Shown here piece by piece: positions 47,668-59,000 of a stretch of 64,000 nucleotides of DNA. A program made the position numbers and the translations under genes. The first letter of the stretch is position 1; each line of letters starts with the position of its first letter. Where the stretch lies: NCBI GenBank assembly GCA_964023205.1, contig OZ026833.1, positions 44,113,137-44,177,136 on the forward strand. The letters run 5' to 3'. The DNA is from Lutraria lutraria (Eukaryota > Mollusca > Bivalvia > Venerida > Mactridae). The notes under the pieces were generated by a model. It saw only the letters and a list, made by a program, of their open reading frames with translations. It was not told the origin of the DNA and did not search any database.

Positions 47668-50342
47668 GTGTTTTCAGTTCAACCACAAAGAAGTCTTGAA
47701 TCCACAAAATATCTGGTCTGCGCCTTAGATTTCGGATCAACATACTCTGGTTGGGCGTATTCGTTCAAAGATGATTATGAGAAAGACCCAACTAAAGCAT
47801 TTGTCAGACAATGGCATTCCGGTTCTGGTGGACTATGTACAGAGAAGACACCAACAATTGTCTTGATCAAACCAAATGGTAAAACACTTGAAGCGTTTGG
47901 TTATGAAGCGGAAAACAAGTACAAACAGCTAATGCATTTTGATAGTCACAAAAACTACTATCTCTTTCGGCAATTCAAGATGACATTGTACAAGAAATTA
48001 GGAGAGGTACTGTAATCATGAAGTGTTTTGCGATGAAACTAATGCAATAACGTAAAACAATTTGTATATTTTAATTCAACGATATACAACAGTCACAAAA
48101 CCAGTTTGTAGTATACTGTCGTATCGACAAATAATTTCTTTATCTCCTGGAATCTCATAATGTCAATTCCTGTATTTGTGCTATCCTTGTAAAGTATTTG
48201 TCATATTGATATTGGATGGGCTTTTATCATTAATTAGAATTAATTTTATACATAAAAAGACATGTCAAACACTATATGTGTATTCTGCAGGGAATAACGC
48301 GCAATATCTTGCTGAAAGATTAACTTGAAAAAAAGCTTCCAGCTCTGGATATTTTCTCCATGTCGATCAAATACTTGGCTGATGATCTAAAGGAGAACAT
48401 CTACCAAAAGCTAGGAAGACATATGTTTGATATCGATTGGGTTATTACTGTACCAGCTATCTGGACTGATGCAGCAAAACAGTTTATGCGAGAGGCTGCT
48501 GTAAAGGTATTTACCGTAAATGCAAATTATTACACTGATTACTAATAATATATATTCGTGTTCTTGTATGTGGATATCTGCCAGATACAATATAATAATA
48601 TATGAATAAGAAAATAAGTTATTTATCAGATTTTGTTTTTAAGAATGAATTTATAACAAATATCAAATATTCACATTGTTCAAAATGTCACAAATGCGTT
48701 ATAAATAAAAGTACAAAAAAGTTATTTATCAGATTTCTGTTATTTATTAGAAATTGTTAAGAAGATTTTATAACTTTCACGTTGCATACATAACGAATAT
48801 AGATAGTATTACTTCTTTCATTGATAAATTTATAGCAAAATCATTAAATTGTATTTTACTTTTTTGGATAAGTTATTCAATGAATTAGTTTAGTTTATAA
48901 TACATAGTCAATTGTGATATACTTTGTCGTTGCTAATGATGTTATCTTCACTATTCTTCTTAAGGCTGGGATTTCATCAGAACGTTTGACATTGTCATTA
49001 GAACCAGAGGCTGCATCCTTATATTGTCGACATTTAAATATTGATGATACTGTTGGTCATGACGGTGTTGAAGTTACCAGACCAAGGCCTGGAAGTAAAT
49101 ACTTGATCTTTGATGCTGGAGGTATGTCAAGGTTTCAAACACCTTTTTGGTTCAAAGATACTTGGCATTCTAAAGATCATTAGACATGTTTTTTTCTTTA
49201 AGCAATATTCAGGTCTGTTATTTATTAAACTGGTAAGCCATTCATTCAGTGTACGAGTATTAATCGTATTTCTTTTAGGTGGTACAGTTGATATTACACT
49301 ACATATGGTTGGTATAGGTGATACACTGCGTGAAGTTAAACCAGCATGCGGAGCTGACTGTTGAGGCACAATGGTAGACAAGGCATTTGAATCACTAATA
49401 ATGGACTTAGTTGGACAAAACATGTTCACCAAATTCAAAGAGAACGAAACAGATGAGTTTCTGGATTTTTTTAGAGAATTTGAACGTAAGAAACGAGAAG
49501 CCGGTCGTCCTTCATGTGGTTATAAATCTGTGAAATTACCAGCGGCGCTGTTAGAAATATACAGCGACGAAACAAACAGACAGATGAAAGATGTTGTTGC
49601 AGCGTACAGGTATTCGGAGTATATAGAATTAGTACGCGATAAGCTAAGAATCAATAATGAATTATTTGCTTTTTTGTTCAATGATTCAATTTCAAAATCA
49701 ATCCTCCAACTGAACGAGGTGCTCAATAAAGAAGACCTGACAACAATACACGCAATTTATATGGTTGGAGGATATTCACAGTCTCCACTCTTGCAGAAAC
49801 GAATTAAAGAAGAATATCCTACTCTGAATATTGTTGTTCCACGAGACGCCTCAATGTGTGTCTTGAAGGGAGCATTGATATACGGTCACCATCCGACTAT
49901 GATTTCTGAAAGAGTTCTTAAGTACACATATGGAATGCGTTGTATAACCTCATTTGATGCTTCTATACACCCAGCATCAAAGATTTGTAAAAATGATGAA
50001 GGAGTGATGTATTGCGATGGATTATTTTCTGTTCATGTTAAAAAGGGTCAAACTGTCCATATTGGGACAAAACAAACGAAACAGTTTTATACTTCGATGC
50101 AAAAGAACCAGTCGGGTTTATCAATTGATTTGTACGTCTCAAATAGCGTATTCCCACGTTTCGTAGATGATGTCGGTTGTAGGAAGATAGGGCAAGCTGA
50201 AATAGTTTTTGAAGATCCTTATGCTGTGATGTATCCAGAGGCTAATGTTTGCCTTACATTTAGTGAAACTGATGTTATAGTTGAAGCAGAGGAAGTAGCC
50301 ACAGGGAAGAAAATTACAGCCAATATGGATTTTCTTGGCTAA
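47668..50342 (+). other. HSPA12-like module of copy A
   Basis: ALDFGSTYSGWAYSF (phosphate-1 loop) lies in the first exon, LIFDAGG|GTVDITLH (phosphate-2) spans the 49121/49279 junction, and YMVGGYSQSPLL (adenosine) is near 49760. The module starts with GTG directly after an intron and a TAA lies in frame just upstream, so it has no start codon of its own. Confidence 0.8.
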
Positions 50343-53300
50343 ATTGAAATCTACTTAGTTAACTTACTTCCTTAAAAATCCAAGTTAAACTCCTACTGTA
50401 ACATATCTTTGTCCTCGCATTACAGTATGTCTATACTTCTCATGAGCCGTCATTTTTAATCGTATTTGTACGATATCAAGCTCTTAAAACGTTATAATGT
50501 CATTATACCCATAACCCACAAGACACCCGACGGTGTTCTATGGCGAGGTAGTAATCATTCGCGAATACAGCATGTGAAACTCGCAAATTTCTGATGTCAA
50601 ACAGATTGATGAGAATAAATGCTATTCTGATTGTACTATTTTACTTGCATGTTGTCTTATTTCGACCCAAAGGGCGGCAGTTCATGACAATATTTTAATA
50701 AGTATAAAGATGACTTAAATTTCTTGTAGACTATTGCTTACATACTGAAATATTCATCATGATGGTAAAAACATCCAGCATTATTACCATAAACTGGACA
50801 GCCGTAGTTACATTTTTGTGATTTTATTTGTCGTAGCCAATGAATGTATCTCTTGCATGTTTGTGAATCTTCAATTTTCAAATAATTTTGAGTTTGTTAT
50901 TATTTTTCGGCCCAGCTGTATTAAAATCGATTTTGACCTACATTTGTAACCAATGAAATTGTTAGATACAAAATCTTCACTGAAGTAGGAGTTTTCTCAT
51001 TGATTGAAGGCTATTTCGTTACATATTTTAGAGCAGAAACCATCATTATTTGTTTTACTGCCTCTGAAAATAATGCAATAATGAAAGCCAAACAATCATC
51101 AATTCAACCACACATTAAATATCAAAACGTTTAAACCATGAAAAAATACACTATGTGGAATTCAGATACAGTAAATAAGATAAATATATTATATATAATC
51201 TAATTTAATGAAAAATAGTTTGTACACTTTTAGCATTAAACTCAAGATTTTTTGTCTTTAGCCAACTACATAGTTCAATTTTTAGGTGAGGAATGTTATT
51301 GTATACACGGACGATCCCATTTGTAAAAAGTAAACCATTTTATCTTATTCCAGTTATTTGAATACATGAGATAATCTGCTGTGTTAGTTTTCTTAGTACT
51401 AATTTTCTACTGTATACACGCCGATTATCTTTTTTAAAAGATATTTCTTGTTCATGTTATGATTATACATGTGCAACTGACGATATAAATGACAGCTTTC
51501 TTCATATTGGTAGAAATATGTGATAGATTGCAACATTTTCGATGTAAATATGGATTTATTATCATTATTAAAAGTTATGTTGTTATTGACTGCTGTCGTT
51601 TGTTGGTTATTTAGTAGCTAGTACATTTTATGGATGAGTGATCCCTAGTCAAAGTCGTGGTCTGACGTTCAGTAGTCGTTTCAAAGTCCCGTACGCCGTT
51701 GTTGTCGTTTTCCATCTTCCCCGTGACAATGTCGAAGTGTGTTCTCCAGATATAAAATAAAGATAAAGAAATGTTCTGTCCTCCATTTATGTATTGTTCT
51801 GTATGTTGGGTGGTTTTGGTTTGGGAGGTAAGAATAGGGTAGTATTTTGGTAAGTTAGGATGTTTTGGGTGTATTTTTCCATGAATTATTTTCTTATTTG
51901 TATACCTTATCAAATCTATTTATATCAAACTATCAAAAAATAAAGATCATCCGACAAAATCTATTGTCTATTTATACAATGTTCTATATAAAAAAAATTA
52001 ACGTAAATACGCAAACTAGTTTACATAATCGAACAACTATGAACAGTTTAACTTCAAGCAATTTTTTCACACAAGGTCAAATCATAAGGAAATATTTGGA
52101 CTTTTTGATATGTTTATTTGTATATAATGAGAATCATGTAGGTCAAGGACCACGACAGAATTGAGATAATAAGATGTCTCCCTTTTTGGTTTTATCTTTG
52201 ATATTTAGACGTGAATAGTTCGATAAGCATTGAACTTTATTTTTTATTTAAATAATTCATGTTTATATGCCACCTGTGCTTGTTTGTATGCTTTCAGATG
52301 AAAAAAATAATAATCATAATTTGTCTATAAGGCCATCCATAAAATAAATGTTGGTTTGTGGTTTCGCGAACAAAACTTTTAACAAAGGGTTGGTAGGTAG
52401 GCATTTGTGTAACATTATATGCTTGTACTGAAGATAAAATGGTGAAAACAAAAATGGAGCCGAAATCACCAAAACAATTTGCAAACCAATAATTCAATAT
52501 TAATGATAGCCTTTAATCATTGTTTTTTAATGTGCTACCGACATGGAAAAGTTACATATGAATTGTGATTCTGTGGTTAGAGATAACTAATGTTGAATAA
52601 AAAATCACCAATCAGATTGACTCTACACTTCTGTCAATCCCAGATAAACAGTCCATTATGTTCGTTTTGACTAGCTTTACATGTCACATTGCTGCCAATA
52701 AAAAGATTACTTTATCAGCAGCTACTATAAATGATACAAAATAAATTGTGGTTCGGTTTACGAATTTATAATATTAACAATCAAACCGGTGAACAAAAAG
52801 GTCATCTTCGGGAATGAAACAGTTTTAGTACAATGTCCGTTATTCACTTGGGATATTCGGTGGTTACCGCTAACACAGGCTCGACTGTACACAAGTTCAA
52901 AGGACGATGGTTGACAAACCCCAGAAGTGTCCTTTGTAGACAGGTGTCATTTGTTCGCAGGTCTGATAAAGCAAACCATGAAATACAAGTATAAGTTCTC
53001 ACTATAGTATGACATTTGTTGACTGCTTGCTGGTATGCTAATCACTACATTACAAAATAAGCATATATTTACAAGGAAAAAGAACAGGTGTTCACGGGTG
53101 TCCGTCAACTAACGTTTTCTGTAAATAAAAAGAGAAATACTACAACTTTAGGGGCTTTGATGTACAATGAAAAAGCTGTGTGAATATTCATAAAAATTAT
53201 GCTCGAACACAATCGTATGCAATGGAATTAAATAAAAACTTTTTTTCATAAATCAGAGGTAGATTGAAGCACAATGATTACATGAGACAAGTCAGAAATA

Positions 53301-55137
53301 GCTGAAAAGATCGTGTTCTCGACTATCATGAAATATGGTCCCTTAATAACGTCTACAAGTGAATACATACTTGAGGAATATACTACTTGTACATTTATCA
53401 CATTATGTCCATCAAATTACCGATTATCAATTGGTAGAAAACAAGACATGAAATTGAAACATTAGTAAAAAAGATTTGGTTTATAACTTCATGTGTATTT
53501 ATTTCGAATTTATTTTTACGCATTGCTATATACACTCTATTACATATACTATACTTCGTATCAGTGCCTATTGATTTAGAACAATAGTTGTGCATACATG
53601 TAAGTTTTCATTAACTTAGTTATTGTCTTCATTATTTAGTTCACATTCTCCTACACTTTCAGTTGGTCCATGGTTTATGCAAGTGCATCCTTCTATTTTT
53701 CTTCGGTATCGGAAAAAGCACATTATTTGTATTTAACTAGCATACTTAATCGTTGCACAAAATCTTTTCCACAGGCCTCAGATCCTATAAACAATTATTA
53801 ATGTTAACTAGATTGATAACTTCAGAAAAGGGCATTTTTACGCATGTTTTGATTGTTTGTATTGATTTATACAGACGAAAGAGATTATCAATAATAATTT
53901 GTCAAAATGTTCTCAACAGAATAGTTCGATTTTCAGAAAATCAACTATTGAAAATTGTGTCGAAGTGTGTTTTTTTATATTTATATTTTTGTTTTGTCCT
54001 GTATGTATGTTTGTCACACAAAGCCAATTCATTCAGAAATGTCATTTCTATTTATATATATTTGGACTTTTCGATATGGTTATTTTTAGATAATTAGATA
54101 GCTCGGCGGTGGGAACCCGTTTTGATAAACAAAATTTCCTCAATCGGTGTTATATTACTGTACATGAGTATCACGCCAGGTCTAGTTTCTAGTTCTACTT
54201 ACATATCTTGAAGAATTTTATTCAGAAGTAAATCTGAATCACATGGTTGTTAATTTTATACTCATACATGAAATGGCCAGTTACTTTACATATATGTACA
54301 TATATGTACTTCTCAACAATATGCTTCAACATTGTTTTATCATTTAAGAGGCTATGTTTAGTATTGTTCACCCATATTGTATTTCATATTGTATTGGTAA
54401 AGAATAGACATTGACTCCTAAGACGACTGACCTTGTGAAGTACTAAGCAGACACAGAATAAAAACATAAAACATACTAACCGAAGAGAATGAAGTAACTT
54501 GATTATTCATTTCCAGTAAATATGGCATGGATAAGTTCAATGTATCATCTACATCTAAGATATTGTTCGCCCGTTCGTTCATTGTGTATTGGGTTAAACA
54601 CCGTTTAGCAGCTGTATATTGGGTTTGTTCAAACCAAAGTTGGATTGATCAGATCTAACATGTATTCCCTACTCACAGCCCACTACACGTATTAAATGCC
54701 AATCAGTTTGATGAAATACCGTCGGTCTCATTAGTAAGGCAATCATACAAATGGATAGCAACCCGAAGCCCCTCAATAAACAGTCTAACGCTGTTCTCCC
54801 TAAGCAGGTATTTTTACATCTTAATGGCGTTGCTTTTCAAATAACAATATTGCCTGTATCTACTATGAAGATTTCTATTACATTTGCTGCACTCTCTATT
54901 AGCATTATTTGTTTAAACCTTGAATTTAATTATTTAATTAAGTTTACTTAACAAATCTGTCGACAGGTAGGCGTAATTATTGAATTCAGAATAATGTATT
55001 AATGAACTTATTCATTCTATTATTTATGTATTGTAAAACACTGGTCTGGGATTAATTATTGGTAAGAATGGTAATGTAGTTTTTTATATTTTTATTGTTA
55101 TGTCCACAAAATTACGTATCGGCTAACAAAGTTATTA
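50343..55137. other. 3' flank of copy A and left part of unit B
   Basis: AATAAA lies at 50614-50619. Positions 51780-51900 and 52137-52390 match 63190-63280 and 63436-63660, which identifies the right part of the duplicated unit. From about 53610 the sequence restarts like 43630, the junction of the tandem duplication. No separate gene supported; ORFs such as 53753-54097 lack motifs. Confidence 0.5.
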
Positions 55138-55242
55138 TATACACTTTGGACGCAAGCCTACGTTTTCAGAAAAATGTCTATTTATAGACTGATAAACATT
55201 GTCCATACTGAATAAGTAGACTACATTCGTCTTCAGTCAAAG
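55138..55242 (+). promoter_or_regulatory. Putative proximal promoter of gene B
   Basis: CTTTGGACGCAAGCC and GTCTATTTATAGACTGATAAA (55176-55196) are conserved with copy A. TTTATAG could act as a TATA element. Conservation between recent duplicates is weak evidence of function. Confidence 0.3.
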
Positions 55243-56075
55243 ATGGATCTACGACCGTCTGAGATATTTTATTCACAAGATTCGATAAATAATAAATTTA
55301 CGCATGGATACCACTCTGGTACTTTGATAGGAAATACATTGGATGATATTTCTGATGGACGGTATGAACCAAATTTATAATGTTATTTTTATATCAACAA
55401 ATGTGTAGTCTAACCATTAAGAATAGCTATTCTGGGTTATTTTGTTTAATCTTGTTGAGTTCTTGCTAATAGTTCATAAATAGTTATATATATTAGTTCG
55501 TGCTGTTGCATTTAAATTTCAAATGCTAACACATCACAATTTTCATAAGGTTTTGAGAAATATGTTTAGTTTTTGTTTCCTCTAGATGTATAATCGAAGA
55601 TATTCCGAACATTTCGGTAAAGAAAAGATACGGGAAATGGGTAACAGCAGATAATAGAAGACTTTGGGTATTTAGGGAACTTGAAAGATTAGGGAAATGT
55701 CAGAGCGTTCGTGTAAGCATTACTGGCTATATCATGCCGAGCAAATTTACAAGTCGCAACGGCGGTACATCAATTGAAGTTCGTAGAAACCCTGGTGGCA
55801 GATGGCACCTGAAGCCTGACGCACAAACATATCGACCACTGTCCACGTCTAGACAAACTGTTGAAGACACACAACATCGGACGCAATCCAGCATATTCCA
55901 GACCTCCAGTTTTGAACAGCCATGTAGACCAAATACTGACCCTGGTACGACAGTAAATACATCGTCTCTACCTTCAGCATCCAGGCCATCCCTACCTGTT
56001 CATAATCCAATTCTCAACAATTTCTCAACTGATTTATTTGACCGCCCAGTCTTCCAGTCTGATCGGAGACATGAG
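55243..56075 (+). other. ParB-like module of gene B (exons 1-2)
   Basis: Exon 1 ends ...TLDDISDG with two bases of the Arg codon. Exon 2 (acceptor TTTCCTCTAG) completes it and continues CIIEDIPNISV. Exon 2 has no stop: it runs open to the strong donor GAG|GTAAG at 56076, unlike exon 2 of paralogues C, D and E, which end in stops. Box 1 (SQDSI) and box 2 (DNRRLW) are the best-conserved parts across all five copies. Confidence 0.75.
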
Positions 56076-59000
56076 GTAAGATTATATAAGTATAGAAACA
56101 AGATACAAGTATCATATTATGTATATATAAAACATGTTTAAAATGGTATTTCAAACGTCATTTGGCATTGTGTTCATATTTATAGTGCGCTTAAAGCCGT
56201 AGGACATCAGTATTTAAGTTATGAACTGCTAAATTTGTTATATTTTTCAAACTAGATATTCTCTAATATGTACCTGAACAGATTGATTTTGAAAATAATT
56301 GTCATTTTTGTTATTTACACTAGAATAATTTTCTTATTTCTAATGCATGAGTCATGGGTTAGTAACCAATGTCCTCATATGATGTTCCACTTTCTGTAAA
56401 AGTTTATCTTGAACTCACGGCAAGTAATTCAACTGAGATACTTTTGCAGACATTTTTTTTCTAAAAGAACACATTTGAAGTTTGGATAATGTTTGTTTCA
56501 CATCTAATTTTCTTCAAATTGGGGTTTGCCTAGATTGGCCTCCAATTGTTGCACAAGCATTTTTGTTCATGAATACATTGTTTTTTCCATATATGGATAT
56601 ATTTTATCAGAATTGAATATTAATAGGCTGATTTTATGTCATCGATATCCGCTGTGTTTGTAACGTTCATTAAAACGTGTTAAGTTGCTTGTACTTAGAT
56701 GGTTTTTTTATTTACTGTTTACACAAGCGAAATTGTGCATGTATGCCCGATGCAGTACGTAATAACAAGCGCTTACATTTAACACAAACCATATATTATT
56801 TTAACACTGACGCTTATAAATAAAAAAAAACATATAACATGAGTCAGTATTTTCTGTAAATGGACTTGTGCAATGATACGTCTATTAATAGTTTCGTATA
56901 AATAGAAGTAATTAGGAAACCCCAGTACCCAACCAACATTTTCCAAAAACCATGTTTGCCATATATGAGGTAATATATGTATACATTTGTGTATATATAT
57001 CTGCCATATCAACTAACCGACGTGCGACTTATCTGATTAGAATATAGAACTCGTGCCATTTATATGTAAACTAGTTATGCATAAAGACCGTACAGTTTAC
57101 GGTGGTTTCCCACATCATTCAGAAATAAGTGAACAGCGTTTCAAAGCATAATTTATATTTTACACTATTTGGAAATACATTAACTTATTGTATCGTCTTT
57201 GAATTTTCAGATTACATTCATGATACTTACTTTCTTTCTTCAATTAGCACACTGGTTCATTATACATTGTACTGCTTAACAGTGGAATATCAATTTCGAC
57301 TAAGTCGATAAATGGGTGAATCTTGGAACAATTGTTCGAATATAGCACTGATGAATGACGTTTACTTTTTATTAGTTCGTTATAATAATGTTAAAAAGTA
57401 CGATAAGTGTATCATAATTATCCATAAAATAAAACGGCCGTAATTGAATAGTTGAATGATGATCATATAATAAACTGACTTCTTATATTCAACTCTTACA
57501 ACAAATAATGCCATCTGCATCTGCCCGTGTTTTTTTTTTTTTGAAGTCTTTGGAAATCTTCCATACTAATTATTATGGGAAAAGGTCATTTGAGGTTATT
57601 ACCAAATCTCTTACTACTACGGTAAACAAGACAGGGCAGAAGAACGAAAAATAGTTCTATCATTTTATAAACATAATTATACAGTGCTATTCTCTGGCAA
57701 TCATAAATCATAAACTCGATGTGATATGTTATTTAATGTTTTGCTTATGTTTTAGAGAAAAAAATATGGTAATTGTGATTGGCATGATAAACAGTCCTCA
57801 AATATTATCAATATAATAATGTATATAGTTATATCATGAAACTATTCTGTCAAGATTTCTGCACAATGCCTTCCCATCAGTACCTTTAGTGCTTTCATAT
57901 TCTAAGTTCTAAAGTGTATACAATCAATGGTAGTACACTACGTCATCAGTTGATCCCCCTGGACATTCTGTTTGTAAACATCATCTCTCGACTCACATGT
58001 TAAATTGCCCTAGTTTATTGTATGAAATCATTTAAGTAATTTAAAATGTTGTACGAGGGGTTATCTAAAAGTTTTGTCACTGTTTCGATAATGCTAAAAT
58101 ATGAACAAAAAATGCTCCTACTTTCACTAAAAAAGTGCTCGCTAGCGGTGTTGCAATAAACCCTCTGTGACGTACCCGCCGCACGCCAAATTCACAGAAT
58201 AAGCTATTTCGCTTTCCATATTTAAAAAATATAATTATCACAAAAATAACGCATAAAATCAGACGTAGTTTTCCTGACGTAGCGCACCAATGATTTACAA
58301 CTGTATGCTATGATGTTGTGATGAAAGTTTATAGTTAGAATCTTTGATTAAGGCCTGAAAACGGGATGATGTTTTTTTTTTGTATATTTGAAGCAAATGT
58401 CCGGGTGGGACCATTCAGAGAAATACTTTATATCGTTTTCACGCCTTGATGAGACATTAACATCATGAACTGTTTTTACAGTTCCTGTTGTTACAATAGT
58501 CTTCCTCGGCGCGCTATATTATTTTCCTTTACTTTTATGAGTTCCATTAATAAAAACACATTTCATGTTAGAAGCAGCAGGTGCGCGATAACGTAGTGTA
58601 CTCAGTCTACCATTGACAATGCATTATGTATTCTTGTATTCTACCAACCGAGTCTTATCAGACAAAAGTATGTTCATTAAAATGATGATGAAAAGTACAA
58701 TAAGTGTATGATATAATGCATCATATTGCATTAAAACAGTCGCGGAATAAGATATATGCAAAAATGTATCTTGTTTTCAATTATACTACTATTAGTGACA
58801 TTTCTTTGTAAAAGGTGTCTTCAGTTGAACCACAAAGAAGCTTTAGATCCACCAAATACCTAGTTTGTGCCTTAGATTTCGGAACAACGTACTCTGGTTG
58901 GGCGTATTCGTTCAAAGATGATTATGAAAAAGACCCAACTAAAGCATACGTCAGACAATGGCATTCCGGTTCTGGTGGACTATGTACAGAGAAGACACCA

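Larger units (their letters stand above)
45678..50342 (+). pseudogene. ParB-like/HSPA12-like fusion pseudogene (copy A)
   Basis: Exons recognisable by alignment with copy B: 45678-45794 (LRPSNIFYSQDSI, TLDDICQ), about 45905-46185 (linker, donor GTAAG), 47668-48006, 48291-48506, 48965-49121 and 49279-50342 (Hsp70-like ATPase). Three lesions are seen. First, about 290 bp are deleted at the 45890-45905 joint, removing the second exon's acceptor and the KWVTADNRRLW box. Second, TAA at 48321-48323 stands where B has GAG. Third, TGA at 49362-49364 stands where B has GGA. Splice sites and the rest of the frame remain good: from 49371 a 323-codon frame includes the adenosine motif MVGGYSQSPLL. The copy therefore died recently, or persists as a partial product. 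Confidence 0.8.

Noticed and set aside
49362..49364. In-frame TGA in copy A as a selenocysteine codon
   Set aside because: The intact paralogue has GGA (Gly) here, the copy already has a TAA and a deletion, and I saw no reason to expect a SECIS element. A nonsense mutation is simpler.
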